Source: Anticarsia gemmatalis (taxonomy: Eukaryota > Arthropoda > Insecta > Lepidoptera > Erebidae). From it: 64,000 nucleotides of DNA. Location: the NCBI RefSeq assembly GCF_050436995.1, contig NC_134764.1, forward strand, positions 3,844,001 to 3,908,000. The letters run 5' to 3'. This document shows, piece after piece, positions 1-13,348 of this stretch. The notes beneath the pieces were generated by a model. It saw only the letters and a program-made list of their open reading frames with translations, was not told the origin of the DNA and ran no database searches. Position numbers and translations under genes: made by a program. Positions within the stretch are counted from its first letter, which is position 1; each line of letters starts with the position of its first letter.

Positions 1-125
1 GAAAGTTTGAAGGAATGGATGTATCTATGTTTGTAACTCTTTCGCGAAAAAACTTCTAAACGGATTTTAATAAAATTTGGTACACTGATACTTCTTACCC
101 CGGGAAATCTACGAATAGCCATTGA
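1..125 (+). repeat. Dispersed repeat relic at window edge
   Basis: The block reads as the familiar lepidopteran repeat tail with a 'tgtttgtaactctttcgcg' core, followed by 'aacggattttaataaaattt' and a 'taccccggg' stretch. A related version lies at 51871-52000. It is cut by the window edge. It is probably the end of a non-LTR or Helitron-like element; the class cannot be decided here. Confidence 0.5.
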
Positions 126-3100
126 AGCTAGTATTTTTATAAAATTGGACTGCTAGTTCTTTCCATTAACGTGTACGAACCAACGAACAGAAAATCTATT
201 CGGCTTTATTATATTAAGTAGTATAGATAAGTATAATATTTGCCAATGTTTTTATGAATGATCATATATTATTTGACATTTGTGTGATTAAGCTTGTTTT
301 CATCGTCAAAGGTTAATTGGGCAATACTTAATTCATAGTCGAGAGTTTAAATAGTAATAAACATTGAAACGATATATTTACATTTATGAAAGTTGCTAAC
401 AAATAGAAAATTTGCAGACATTGTGAAATTATTGTTTTGAAATACTGACCTTCGTTTTAAATATTTCCTTTCTTCTATTTAACATCTGAATTATGATTAT
501 AATAATACATTACTACCACTACATATCTATTCTACATAAAGACCTCGCCGTGTCTATCTATCTTTTTTTTGTCTTGCGATAAACTTAAAACTGCTGATCT
601 ATCTCTTCAAGCAATTTAAACGCTTCTGTTTTACGTAAATTATATTTTCCTAAACAAAAACTATACCTAAACAATTATTTTAAAATTCTGTTTGCTATTA
701 GGTTTTTAATTTGTTAGTAATCAACATCATCATCTTACTTACCTATGATAAATGACGTACATCTATTATATTTGCGCATCACATTTTAAATAAACAAGCG
801 TAACGACTGCGCTAATGCAATTTTATACTTAAACAGCTAATGTCACTTGTATAATATCGTTGTCACATAATTTGTTATGGTGACAATTATTTACTTATAT
901 AAATAACAGCCACTTATATATATCGTTATTCTAATGCGGGTATATAGTACCTACCTATATACCCGCATTAGAATAACGACGATCAATGTAGACTTATAAG
1001 GAAATAGTTAACTTCTTAAAAGGACAATTAGCAGGTACGTAATAATGAGTGTAAAGTAAAATTGAAAATTTCGGGGAATTCTTTACAATATATTGCCTTT
1101 TCTTGTTAGAATACTTATGTCAAATTTATATCATTTACCCAATTCGACACGTCATGTGGACAGAACTATATCCATACGCGAAATTACGTAGACCTATGCA
1201 TTACCAATTGAGTAGATATTGTATAATATACATATAGAGGTAAATAAACGGGAAAATTTTAATTGTAGTGGACTGTTTTGTGCTTCTTTAGGCAGCAGAT
1301 TCGACCGACATTTCATGTACAATTTTTACACAATAAAAAAAATTATGACCTAAATGAACCCAAACTATAGTTACGCAGGGCCTACATAAGATTATGTATC
1401 TCAATTAATAGTATATTATTCATTCACGATTTGCCTGAAGTTACCATGTGATAATTTATTCTTATAAACAACGTAATATCAATTAAATAATGCGGATAAA
1501 CTGGTTTGAACATGGTCACATAAGTTCATATAACACAATGTAGGTATAATATTATATGTGTTACGTAAAAATAACGACTGTACCTTTGTTGACAAGTGTT
1601 TACTGTTATCGGTAACCGTTCTCGCGAAAACACGTCCAGTTTCGCGAAAAATCTAGTCAAAGAGTAGACGGTTTCTTCCGCCGAATAATTAAGTAATTAT
1701 ACTTGATTTTAATTGCCACCTATTGCTCTGATTCTTTAAAAAAAACTCCAACAATAAAAAATACGATGCCTATAATAACTATGTAATTTGTCTGTATCTA
1801 TGAATAGGACATAAAAGGCTATTTTTAAATCGAGGAATATTTCCATTCCAAATAAGTTGCGGAAATCGTTTTGTTTTTCAAATAAAGTTCACATAATGTC
1901 AAGCTAAATTTAGTGGCACTCAGAATTATCTAGAAAACAAAACTAACGTTTGTAGTGGATTGAACTATTTTGACTAACAAGTTAAGTAAGATTGCGATTT
2001 ATTAAATTTTTTTGAAGCCTTACGAGCTGAATTCTCAAACGGAAATCAAATTAAGGAGAATTTTTGAATTCTCTACAGAGTACACTTCAAGGAAACAGGG
2101 ACGGCATAAGACTCAAGTGTGTGATTTTAAATTGACTCTCTTTTAAGTATTCGGCCATCAAGTGGCTTGCAGAAAAGCTTTTTCATGTCTTCAAGCAATC
2201 TTGTCATAATATCTTAGGTAAATAATATACTCCTGTGGTTAACAGGGTTTAATCTCGCCAAATAAAGTGAGATTGCACCACAAGTTAGTATATCGCAACA
2301 GTGACTGCAACATTCTAAACCGGTGCAAAGCGCAACGCTGGGCTAAATGAGTTGTTTAGCAAATTGTACCGAATGACAACCGCAAACCATATTGCATTAC
2401 ATACAGCCCTTAGGTAAATGCAAGGAGGCTTACGTCACTTGCATTTTGCATCGTAAACTATATGTTTGAAGTCGATGCTCCACAAAATTAAAGTTTGTAA
2501 TACTCTGAGCTGACGTAAGCAAGTCGTAAATACTGCTATCGTCTTTATTTTATTAAGCATCGATATATAAGAATAATTTATGACAAGCAAATGCAAGTAG
2601 GAACTATTTAGGGTTCACAATAAGTTTTATTCAAATCAAACAATTTCCAGTATAAACAGTTTCGACATTGATTTAATAAGGATAATTTTTAATAGCTTAG
2701 ACTAGCTATTAGATGCCGTTCATAACGCTTATTCCTGATTAACTAAGAATGCGTTCAAATTTACAGCAAAAACTTGAAAAAGAAAGTCATTATTTTTCAC
2801 AACGGTACAGATTTATCGACCAACAATCAACTACAGCTAGTGGCTCTGTAACAAGGCCGAAACTGCATAAATAACTAATTGACTATTACCAACCCTAATA
2901 CTCGTATCAAGCCTTTGATGGGCAGAAATTAGCCATCATTACCACTCACACTATTGTTTTTTACAATTGTGTTCAAGAAGAGTTTCCTCACCGACAAACG
3001 TCCGGTGCATAGTAATCGCGGTGCACGTTGTCCTGCGCAAACCTACGTGCCCGCGCTGCGTGCGACGTTCCTTGACCAACTTAGCAAAAAGAGTAATTGC

Positions 3101-4600
3101 ATAATCATTATCACTTGTACAGCCACAATTAGTGATAAGTATCATGTTATATCGTATAACAGAGCTAATTATTCATTTTGCTCTATTATTTTGTATAAAA
3201 TGTATATTATTTTACTGTTGGAGTTAAGTATACCAAATTAAATATGTAATTGGTTTGAAATAGTTTCTACGGGCATAATGTAGCTGCTAACCTATAGATA
3301 AATGGGTTACCGTTACTCGATGCCTTAAAGGGTATATTACAAACTATTTAGTTATTGCAATAACATTTGTAAATTTCTCCCAGAGTTATAGGTAACACCT
3401 TTGCGTGTACGAGTTTAAAGCTGTGCAATGTTTGCAATAAAATAAACTAAGTTGATGTCTCAAGCTATGTGTTGTATGAAAATTTGAAATAGCTTGTTTG
3501 TAAAGTGTTTTTTTTAAATAAAAGTGAGTTTGCAAATAAAACACACATACGAATGAACTGAAATTACGGTTTAACATTTTTAAAACTAGTAGTGGTACTA
3601 ATTGTTGCCCTCATAACAGATGTACAAACGACACAAAGCAAGTACCACGACGTTATTTACAAACATGTTTATTTAATAACTTCTCATAATAACATATATC
3701 AGTAACGACCAATGTAATCACGAACTGAATATTCCAGAATAACTGTAACCGGTATAACTTGTACAACTAAACAATGAAACTAGAAAAATACCATAGACAG
3801 TTTTAAGGAAAACATTTCGTTGTAATTTAGTCGCAAAAAGATAAAACAAAGCAATACAGTTTATTCTCTTCATAGGCCTTGGGAACTAACGCGGTTATTA
3901 TGATGTTACGGGAAAAACTTATTTTTTATTGCTACTTTAATGAGTTTCCCTGAATAAACGGTTAGAATTTGCGTGTAATGTAAATTTTTGATGTGATAAA
4001 TGGTAACCATATTCAACAAAACGCGTTTATGTCTTTTTTACCTGCAAAATTTGAAGGCTCGAAAATGTAAAATTTTCGTAGGACTGAAATATTTTTGCTT
4101 GTTATTGCGGTTACTGCGTCAGAGATAAGCATATAATGGTGTTATCTAATACATTTAACTATAGCAATTATATCCATAACGCCACTTATTAATAACAACA
4201 TACTACTTATTACAGTAACGACAGGTTTGGCCATTAAACTAGTGTATTTTCCAGGCATTTTCACGGTTAATTACTTGGAAATCAAATGAAAATGGCCCAG
4301 AATCTTCTGCAGACTGACAACAAAAGGGTTCTTTGTTCCTAGATTCTTATGCAATGGTTTTTTCAACGGTGTTGTCACGAAAGATGGAGTACAATAGTAG
4401 ATACTTGTATGTACCTGTCTGGGAACAATGATATGAAGGCACGCATCGCATGTATTACTGATATTATTTCTATTCGCTCTTGGCTAGTGACAGCACAGTA
4501 GAATGATATAATTTGTAATTTATATTGATGTGTATTTATAGTGGAAATAAATGGCTATCATTAAGCAAGGTTATGCAGTTAAAAAATACGGTTGCATGTT
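126..4600. other. Non-coding AT-rich region
   Basis: No exon with recognisable protein similarity was found in either strand. The open frames here are short and of low complexity. Two local features stand out: the perfect hairpin at 924-978, and a short GC-rich patch around 2995-3085 that could be a promoter or unannotated 5' exon but has no supporting motif. Confidence 0.5.
924..978. repeat. Perfect 24-bp hairpin, 7-nt loop
   Basis: Left arm 924-947 and right arm 955-978 are exact reverse complements, with loop 948-954 (tacctac). The arms contain 'ctaatgcgggtatatag'. No flanking transposon ends were identified. Confidence 0.85.
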
Positions 4601-4610
4601 AGTTGACTGT

Positions 4611-4690
4611 CAGCGGCATACGGCGCAGGCGGTGTATCCGACTGGTTATCGTGAGGACTCGGGTTCGATCCCCGGGTCGGGCTAGTACCT
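4611..4690 (+). repeat. tRNA-derived SINE fragment
   Basis: A Pol III B-box-like GGTTCGATCCC lies at 4662-4672, in a tRNA-like context with a degenerate A-box region 'ggtgtatccgactggttatc' upstream. No complete tRNA cloverleaf can be formed, so this is read as a SINE head rather than a tRNA gene. Confidence 0.5.
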
Positions 4691-4699
4691 ACTATTGGA

Positions 4700-5718
4700 A
4701 TTTCCTAATTTAAATAACACTCTTTCTTAATAATACCCTAGAGTTTGGTATCATGAACAGTAAATGGTAGTGGGTTCGGACTCTGCCTTTGACACTAAAA
4801 TTGATAATGGCTAAACATGCGTGTGTTTCTTACACCTTCGGGTAAAACAGACGTGATGAAAAAGTCACGTTTAAAGCCTGAAAGTTCAGTATAAAATTTT
4901 TAAACTAAGAAGATATCCTTCAAAATCCTTTCAGTTAAATGCCATCGGTTTCTTCAAAGAAGATTCTGCACACTTAATTCTATCGCAAGGATCGTGAGGT
5001 CACCACAATTGCGTGTAAACACGTGTCGTATTTATAATTTAAAACAGTTGAACAGAACTAGGAACACTTTTCAATACAATTATTTATTCAAGAAGCGTTC
5101 AGTTCGCTGTGATCGTGAATGTTATCGTTTTATTATTCAGCAACAACACTGTCAATTAGTACGGACGTGATCAACGCTATACGTCATCATATGAATAGGT
5201 GATAAATCCTTGTGTGTATTTGATACTCGTGTGCTTTAACCCAATATGGCTCGGACCAAATACATACATAATGTGTGTATATTTAGGAGAGTGCACGAAT
5301 ATCTTAGATGTGACATGATAATTTGGTTATCAAAGTTTGTTTAGATCGCATATACTATAGACTATACTGTATACAGATAAGCACTGAGGATCTAGTTCTT
5401 TAGAATAGCACTTTTTTATGCTACTGTGACGGCATACAAACTCACGGTAAGCCTAATATAAGGCTGTTAACGTGGTCTATGAACGCCAGCAACACTATGA
5501 TGGGCCACCAAGAAGCGGAAGTCATCCACCAAAACGGTCATCTTAGAATTCGTCAAAAATATCAAAGTGGTACATGAAATTAAGTTATCTGGCGATAGCA
5601 AAGTCGACGCTAAGCGCAGTTATGGATGGAATAGTCCATATTGATACTGTCTTAAGTTAAGTCATGTAAAGTTTTACGACATATAGATGGTATTACAATA
5701 TAAATATTTTGTCTCCAG
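4700..5718. other. Region upstream of the first CRAL-TRIO exon
   Basis: No clear exon is seen. A 33-codon open stretch from an ATG at 5479 to a possible donor after 5578 (AAGTG|GTACAT) is phase-compatible with the exon at 5719. Its sequence does not resemble the usual helical N-terminus of CRAL-TRIO proteins, so it is only a candidate first exon. Confidence 0.3.
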
Positions 5719-8700
5719 ACACTCGCATGTTGGAGATGTTCGTGCGTGGTTGTCGCATGGACCTGGACCGAGCGCGCACCAAGCTGGAAGCCTACTGCCT
5801 GGCGCGCGGCAGGTTCCGCGACCTCTACGAGCATCGCTCCCTCAACGCGCCGCCGCTCAGCGACGTCTGCAAGTTTATGTATGTCACTTTTAACTTTAGT
5901 CCTATGTTAAAGGTAAGCCTGGTCTTCCTTGCTTACTTGTAAACCGAGGAATAATAGACGTATTTCTTCATGTATGTAGATTCAAGATAAGATGACATCC
6001 ACTTAAAAGTAAAACGAATTAATGCTTATCGAATAAAATCGGAACATGAATGACGATGTAAAAGGCCAAATCCTGACAATAGCATCGGTTCTGCTGATTA
6101 CATGAACTTATTCAAAAACGACTGAATTTCAAAATTATGCTATTGGTAGAGAGAGAGCTATTACCTGTTAATTATTATGAATACCTTATAGAATATCTGT
6201 CAAATTGTCATTCCTCGTGTTAACTAGTACAACCAATGCTTTTTGAGGTAGTTTAGCAGCCTGTAACTTAAATTCTTTATGTGTTACACAGGGATGTGGT
6301 CGTCCTCCCAAAGCTAACGGACGAAGGGTACAGAATAACGATCTTCAGAATAAAGCCGGAGTACCCTGAAGGCTGCGCAGACGTCGCCAACGCCGTGCGC
6401 GCGGTGTTGCTGGTCAGTGACGTCAGAATGCACGACGAACAACTCATTGCCGGAGATGTGTTCATTTATGAGGTCAGTGACACTTTATAGGCATTTTTGG
6501 TAACTATAAATTTAAATTGGAATGCAAGGATAATCTGCTTGAATGATAGAATTTGTTATGTACTCAACATAAAGTAAGCAATCAATTCTGTAGCGAAAAC
6601 GATATTTTTTATTCGTTTAAGCCTAGTCCTATTATATAAAATTGTTACCACAGAGAGTCTGCACAATAGTATGAAAAAAACCCCGCTAAGTTAAATCCGG
6701 AAATACATTATTGACCTTTTGCTTCCCATTCACACTATTCCAGAAACATCAGAATAACAGTTATTTACTGTATAGTACTTAAAAGAAAAAAAACTGTTTA
6801 CAATCATGTGAATATGCGTAAATGATTAATGGATAGATCATATTATAATTAAGCCTATTACTCACTCATAATAACTAAACAACTGTATATTTCCATAAAT
6901 AAACCTTGCACAAAAAACATGTCGGTCAGTCAACTACAATTTTTTTAATTGAACGTCTCATGGAATTGAAAAAAGGTCAGTCTTTAGATAATCTTTATAT
7001 TTTAATTAACTGCATAAAAACATGTCCGGTTGAGTATTTGTTGATAGCTTAATATCGATTATTTTTTAAATAATTATTGACCATTATTCGCAAAAATTAA
7101 TGATGAATTCTTAGGTGAATCCCCATTTTTGTTCATACGTTATATAATATTTTCGATATTATCATTATTAAGTACATACCTAGTATATTATTATAGGTAC
7201 AACGTTTCGGGTCAGGATTAAGTCAACATTTCTGTTGCTAATCTATGATCCCGCCAAATTGTATTTTCATATTACCATAGCAGTTCTAATTAAAAAATCA
7301 TGTATGTTTTGGCTGACCTTAGGTGTCCCAAGTGCGAGGCTCCATCGTGGCACACGTCGCAGCAGCGGTCAACGCGATCCGCCGCGGCATCCAGCTGGCA
7401 CAGGCTGCATATCCTCAGAGGCTAAAGAGGATCCACGTGGTCAGCTCTCCGCCGTTCCTCGCCTCCTCCCTCGCTCTCATGCGCAACTGTGTCAATGAGA
7501 AGATTAGGAGACGGGTAAGTTGATTACTATGAAAAAGGAACTCGCATCATTTTATAACCGTTAATCTAGAATTTCGATTTGGAAAGACTTAGAGTTTGAA
7601 ATGCTTAGAGCTTGAATAAAGGAATCAGAGGGTAATGAACCCTTTCATATTATAGATAGTGGTGTTTCAAAGAAACCTCCAATGCAGTTTTTCTCATTCA
7701 AAATTAATCATCAATTCTAAACCTTGTTGGACTTTATCGATTTATACGATTTATTTTAATTACGAAAAATATGCGAAAGATTGGTCGCAATTTCATTATG
7801 TTTCTCAGATGATTATTTAATTTTTTTGGATAATTTTTATAAGAAAACTCAAGGTAGAATTAATATGGAACACGCTTCCTGTGTCATTCGGATTTTGGAT
7901 TAAATTAGACTTCGACGGATATGACCTAGAACTTTTTAAAAATTGTCATTCAGTTAGTATCCGAAATTATTGCTCGTGAATTGAACACTTCCTATGTGTT
8001 TGTAACAATTTGAGAGAGTTCAACAGGGTCACGATTCAGTGTCAAAGTCAAGCCATCGAGTTTGATTTATAAATTTCAGAAAACGAATAGTGTCAATTGA
8101 AAGAACTGGCTGAATACAAAGTTTTATTAGAGAAGGACTATTAAAAGCTGTTTTGATTAATTATATTACCACCCTGTTTCTTTAACGTTACCATTTAATT
8201 AATTTATGTAAATGTTTCCAATCGAAATTCATGACAACTTAAATCGCACATATTATTGTCACTATAGGAAAATGATGGTCTGAGTAAAAATGTGTCGTAG
8301 GTGATGACAGTGTTATTTCCCTTCCTCTTTGCCATCGACTAATACAATCTACGTCACATTCAAGTTCAAGTTATGTATGACGTGTCATAAAGCTACAATG
8401 GATAAGCAAATATTTGATGAGCCAACAATAACATGTTGTTAATATACCAAGACTATACGTAGACATTCATTAAAAAGTACGTTATAATTTATATAGCAAA
8501 CAATATAAGATCTAACCAAAAAAATATGCAACTTAAAAATCATAAACACCACTAACATAAATATATCATTCCAGTACTACCTCCACCCAAAACTAGACGA
8601 GCTTCTGGAACACATTCCTGCAAGAGTGCTGCCCAAAGAATGGGGCGGTGAAGAAGACAACATCGAGGTCCTCGCGAAGAAGTGGAGACAACGTATTGAC

Positions 8701-8817
8701 GAAGTCAGCCCCTACCTCCGCATCCTCAACGAAGCGTGCAGCGCCGCCCCCGCACCCCGCAACGACGTTGACATCTACGGCACAGTCGGCGCCTTCAGAA
8801 AACTCGATATTGATTAA
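5719..8817 (+). CDS. CRAL-TRIO domain protein (alpha-tocopherol transfer protein/clavesin-like), 5' partial
   Basis: Four exons: 5719-5878, 6292-6472, 7323-7514, 8575-8817 (TAA at 8815-8817). All introns are GT/AG and phases agree. Exon 1 continues the N-terminal helical domain (DTRMLEMFVRGCRMDLDRA). Exons 2-4 form the lipid-binding fold, with GDVFIYEVSQVRGSIVAHV and the characteristic KRIHVVSSPPF strand followed by helices and VLPKEWGG near the end. The family carries hydrophobic ligands such as retinaldehyde, tocopherol or phosphoinositides; the ligand here cannot be told. The N-terminal 60 or so residues with the start codon are missing, in an exon not located. ATTAAA at 8862 may be the polyadenylation signal. 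The family call is secure; orthology to a named gene is not claimed. Confidence 0.88.
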
Positions 8818-8867
8818 TTTACATTCAGCTACAACACTAAAATGTTTAGGGAAACACAAATATTAAA

Positions 8868-9990
8868 GAGCAATCAGCAATTAATTTATTGACCCAGAAC
8901 AATTCGCTGACACTCAACTATATTTGCAATGTTTAGCACGTGCAGTGTCGCTCGAAAGATTTTTGTATAAATGTGTTTTAGCTGATTGATAAAATTAATG
9001 TCTGCAGCTGCAGCCCAAACTCCTACACACGATTATAAAAGGTACATATTTTACGTCAAGATTTACTTAAGATTTTTCGCATTATCGAATAAGAAGTATA
9101 CTTATGAGATTAGCTAATCTATTCATGATCATCACTCGTAATAAATAACATTTATGACACCTGTGCTTTAAATCTTCTCGGTAGGTATGCAAAATTTTTA
9201 AATATTAGGCACGAAAATCAGGTTTTTTATTGTATCCAGTTTTCAAAGACCACATTTTGAGACACGTGCACTTATCACGAGCCAACGACAAAATATTAGG
9301 TAATTCTTGACACGTGAGATTTTGAACAAATTCCGTAAGTTTTTGAGGCTACCGCATGCAACTTTTTGGGTGGAAACGACGTGATATTCTAAAATTATTA
9401 AGAGCGTTGCTTACTATGTCTTTGTGTTTTGGTATTTTGTGATATATACTTACTATTTTTGTGGGCAGTAGCAAAACACCAAAGAACTGATGAGCAGCTT
9501 TCTTTAAGTATGTGCTCGAGTACAGGTGTAGCAAGGTACCATTAAACAGACACATAATATGAATCTGATAACTGTTAAGGACTAAGGTAGTGTAAGTACT
9601 TAGATTTACTATAATTGTGATATTATGGGGTCCATAAGACGTCTTTGTTTGATGTAGATTGTATTTTTAACGGATAATAGGGACAAAAACTTTTGATCGT
9701 TCTGAAAGAAAATGTATTTTCATATTTCTTTAAAAAAGAAAAAGTACCACACGATACATGTTTAATATACATATATGTAGTTGAGATTAAGCTACCATTA
9801 AAATTGTTTTTGAAGATTATGCCAGCTGTAATTAGATTTATTCCTAGTGTCGAAAAGTATTATTCTTGTTTGGCCCCATTTAGTTTTCACTTTAGGTCTA
9901 TGTAATTAGTGTTTAAGTTTATATTTTTAATATAAAAAAGTTTTAATTATAATAAATGAATTTTATTTCTAACACCCCATGGAGAGACAC
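8868..9990. other. Intergenic, no gene seen
   Basis: AT-rich sequence with only short open frames lacking family similarity. No clear repeat boundaries were recognised. Confidence 0.5.
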
Positions 9991-10004
9991 ACAACTCTTA
10001 TCTA

Positions 10005-10135
10005 AGAAATGTAACCCATTATTACTGCTCTTACGTAAGGGTCTCATCACTCTCATCCCGGGACCCAGTGTAAAGTCTTAGCCTTGAGTACACCATGCTG
10101 GCTTAGTGCCGTTTGAGGACTTTACTAAAAAAAAA
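10005..10135 (+). repeat. Degenerate copy of dispersed SINE-like family A
   Basis: Similar in order to the better copy at 26637: 'taacccattattactgctc', then a 'gggtctcatc' block, 'cttgagtacaccatgctggc', and 'ttgaggactttac', ending in an A-run. Substitutions are frequent, so this is an old copy. Confidence 0.6.
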
Positions 10136-10139
10136 AACT

Positions 10140-12599
10140 ACTTAATTGTAAAAATCGCCACCTAGCTAACCAATTGTAAAAATAATTGTGTGACGTGTTC
10201 CACACATCGTACACTTGCTACAAGTTACAGATGTGCGTTATAAAGCGAGAAAAATTTAAGTAGAGCAACAGCTCAGAGATGTATTTTTAAATTACGTTAA
10301 CGTGCCCGTATTTTCGAGAACGTCTCACTATAAACAACATAATAAACTACAATTGCTACAATGTTGAATGTTGACTCGATAAAGTCTCGAAATTTTCCAG
10401 TTTTTTTTACGCACAATTACTGCAGAAGCTTCTATAAATTTTCCACACAAATAAACATTTGTAGAATCCAAGTTAGTAATTAAATCAAAGCTTGAAAGAC
10501 AGGTAGGTATTATATTATGTAGGTAGGTTATAATTGCCATACTTATATCCAGTTATTATATAACGATTGTTAAGTTGGCTTCATTTCCTGCTATACAGTT
10601 CCTCTTTATTGAATGATATTAATCATTGTTTCTCACTGATTATTGATAAGATTTTCCTGATGATATAAACTTCTACTAAACCAACACCAATGATTGACAC
10701 TATGACATAAAAGTTAAGATATTTATTAGAAAGTAAGACAAATAAAGAGAGCCTGCGTTTTCACTCGGGAAATAAACACACAAGAGCTACTTTAGGTTTA
10801 TAATTTTAAGAAGAAGTGGGTAGTTTTTATTATGGATGTTCGCGAAGTGAGACTTTATCTCCATGATCAGATTAGCCCTTCTTCCAATTATGTTGTAATC
10901 GGCTACCAATCGCACCGGATGGAGCTGAATACCTCACATAATAGATACGAGATAATGTGATACATATTATAGAGATAATAATATCTAATTAACATTGATT
11001 TTTTGTTGATACTAAATAAACGTGACCACGGGGAAAATGTCAAGAGTAATGGTAATTAGTGCTAGTCGCATTTTACCAGCTCACCTTGGGTCCCAGACGA
11101 TGTGAATCAATGAACTGCACAACATTTGTATAAATATTTCAATAGAACTGGTTTGAAAGATAACGAATTTTAAAATGGTCACTCACCGAGAGTATTCACG
11201 TGTAATGTACCTGTTTATCAAAATATTGTAGTAAAGGAATTCACCACTATAAAGTAAGTATTTACTAAGTATATATAATTGTGCGATACACCAATAATTA
11301 TTTCGGGTTTTGTGTCCGTTGTTTGTATGTTTGTAAAAGTCCCCGCGACACAAGAGTAATACTAAAAGGGGAGTTGTCTTTATTTTAAAAAAAGAACAGT
11401 ACATTCAGCTGATTTTTTTTTTACAACAGCAAGGGCAGTGTAGTCCTGCCGAATTGGCGCGATGCTGAGCGTATGATTTCATACTAAGTCTATGGAGTTA
11501 AGAAGGGAAGGAGGGAAGGTAACTTCTCCTAGAATACGTGTCTCGCATGAAATAAGAAAATAATCTAAAATTCACATTCAAATAAGTTAATTCACACAGT
11601 ATTAGTATTTACCGGTTACAGATTGTTGTAAGTACTCAAAAACCGTATGTTACATTGTGAATTAAGTAGCAAACCAACCATCTTTATTAGCTGACACTAG
11701 AATTTATATCTTATATTTTAATTAAATATCTGTTTTGTTATGATACAATTGAGCCAGCTTTTTTCATTTTGATAAAAACTCATAATAATTTTATTTAAAG
11801 TGCACTTGATTGGTGATTTGAATAAAATTCCTAGTTGATTATCATTATCTACAGCACTATATGTATTTTTATTAGTTTTAGCAATTTAATACTGAACCAG
11901 TTTTATTTATATCCTTGTCATCGCTTCCTTATCACTAACAAAAAATGTATAGTCCTTGAGAATTGTCAATTTGCATTAAAACTTATGCCCAATTCGGTTC
12001 CGGATTTTGCAGCGATTAGAAAACTAGAAATAAATGTCGCTGTACCTTCCAATCATTATCTCAATAAAACAAAACATTTAATTTATCGGAAGGTAGCACC
12101 TAGTGATTCATGTAATCCCGACATTCCGAAATTAATCTAAATTATTAAATGATAAATTGTCAGTGGATTCCACAACAGATAAAGACAAAAGTGTACACCT
12201 GTTTCATATTACAAACTCGTTTAAAATCATTTAATACGTAAACGAATAGTAGGTAACCTGTTTTCAAAAATATGAGGATTTATGTTAATTTAGACATACA
12301 ACAATGAACCACTATTTTAAATAACGCACTTAATACATAATGTGACTGGTTCCATACTGGTTTCTACGTCAAGTCTTTGATGATAGGAAGACTGAGTAAC
12401 TCGTTGTAGAATTGAAGAAGATACGTAGCACACGTGTACTTAAGTAACAAGACTTTTTAACTTACACTTTTTATGTTATTTACTTTGGTGATCGATGATA
12501 AGTCTGTTTTTTCGCTGATACACCATCTTAACCATTTCGCAATATACATGAACGTAGGTCTCACGCATTGTTTAAAACTTTATAATCATTTTAAAAATA
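10140..12599. other. Intergenic with old repeat remnants
   Basis: No exon was recognised. Around 10870-10945 lies 'agcccttcttccaattatgt' followed by 'aaccggat'-like sequence, and around 11425-11480 'ggcagtgtagtcctgccga'. Both resemble common lepidopteran interspersed repeats. The rest is AT-rich with no signal. Confidence 0.4.
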
Positions 12600-12965
12600 A
12601 TGTCCTCCTAGCCGATATACGGCTACGGCGGTCAGTTTCATTGAAACTCGCCGTCTGTGCAGGACTTTGTTTATAGTGTCCAAGTGTGTGCACAATACAC
12701 AGGTACACTCTCTATTCCATCACTCTCATAGTCCGGTGGGACGGATAACCGACACGACCAGAGAGAGGTCAGGCGCAGGACCGACGGCTTTACGTGCTCT
12801 CCGAGGCACGGAGGTCTTCGACCTCAACTTCCCAACTCCGGGCAATCTCTAAGAAATTCTTAACAGAAAATCTCAGAAAAGACTTTTTGGCCCGACCCAG
12901 GATTCGAACCCGAGACCTCTCGCACGGCAGTAACATACACTACCGACCGCGCCACAGAGGCAGTT
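12600..12965 (-). repeat. tRNA-derived SINE, family B copy 1
   Basis: On the minus strand the element starts at about 12965 with an A-box-like TGGCGCGGTCGGTAGTG and a B-box GGTTCGAATCC (12902-12912), and ends at 12600 in 'ctaggaggacattattttt'. It is nearly the same as the copy at 25095-25460. A/T-rich flanks (ttttaaaaa) on both sides may be the target duplication. Confidence 0.8.
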
Positions 12966-13348
12966 TTAAAAAATATTGACAGTTTATTCACGGTGTGTCA
13001 AATTTCGTAATGCAAGTGAGATTAATAACAGGATATTTTGTGCCTATAGCTATAGACTCAAAATAAAAAAATAAAAAATTCTTGAGGGACAATAAAATGA
13101 ACATTTATTAAGAAAAACAATAGCTTGAATATAAATCAATGAGAAAATCGTAGGCCTTACTTACTTATTTACAAATTTAGCCATTATTTAAAATTTTAGC
13201 ATAGGTCTGTACGATCGTACTTAACGATGGCTTACGTATTATTTATTAACTTTCTGTTACAAATAAAAAATTAAAACAACAAAGAAACTTATATCTAAGT
13301 GCCCCATTATTGACAGAAGAGTACCTACTACACGTCTGATGCAAGTTT

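Noticed and set aside
2954..3241. 95-codon plus-strand frame over a GC-rich patch
   Set aside because: No domain, no splice partners, and overlaps a similar frame on the other strand; more likely chance.
4621..4690. Possible tRNA gene from a good B-box
   Set aside because: No complete cloverleaf or acceptor stem; better explained as a SINE head. The same holds for the B-boxes at 12902, 25385 and 26880.
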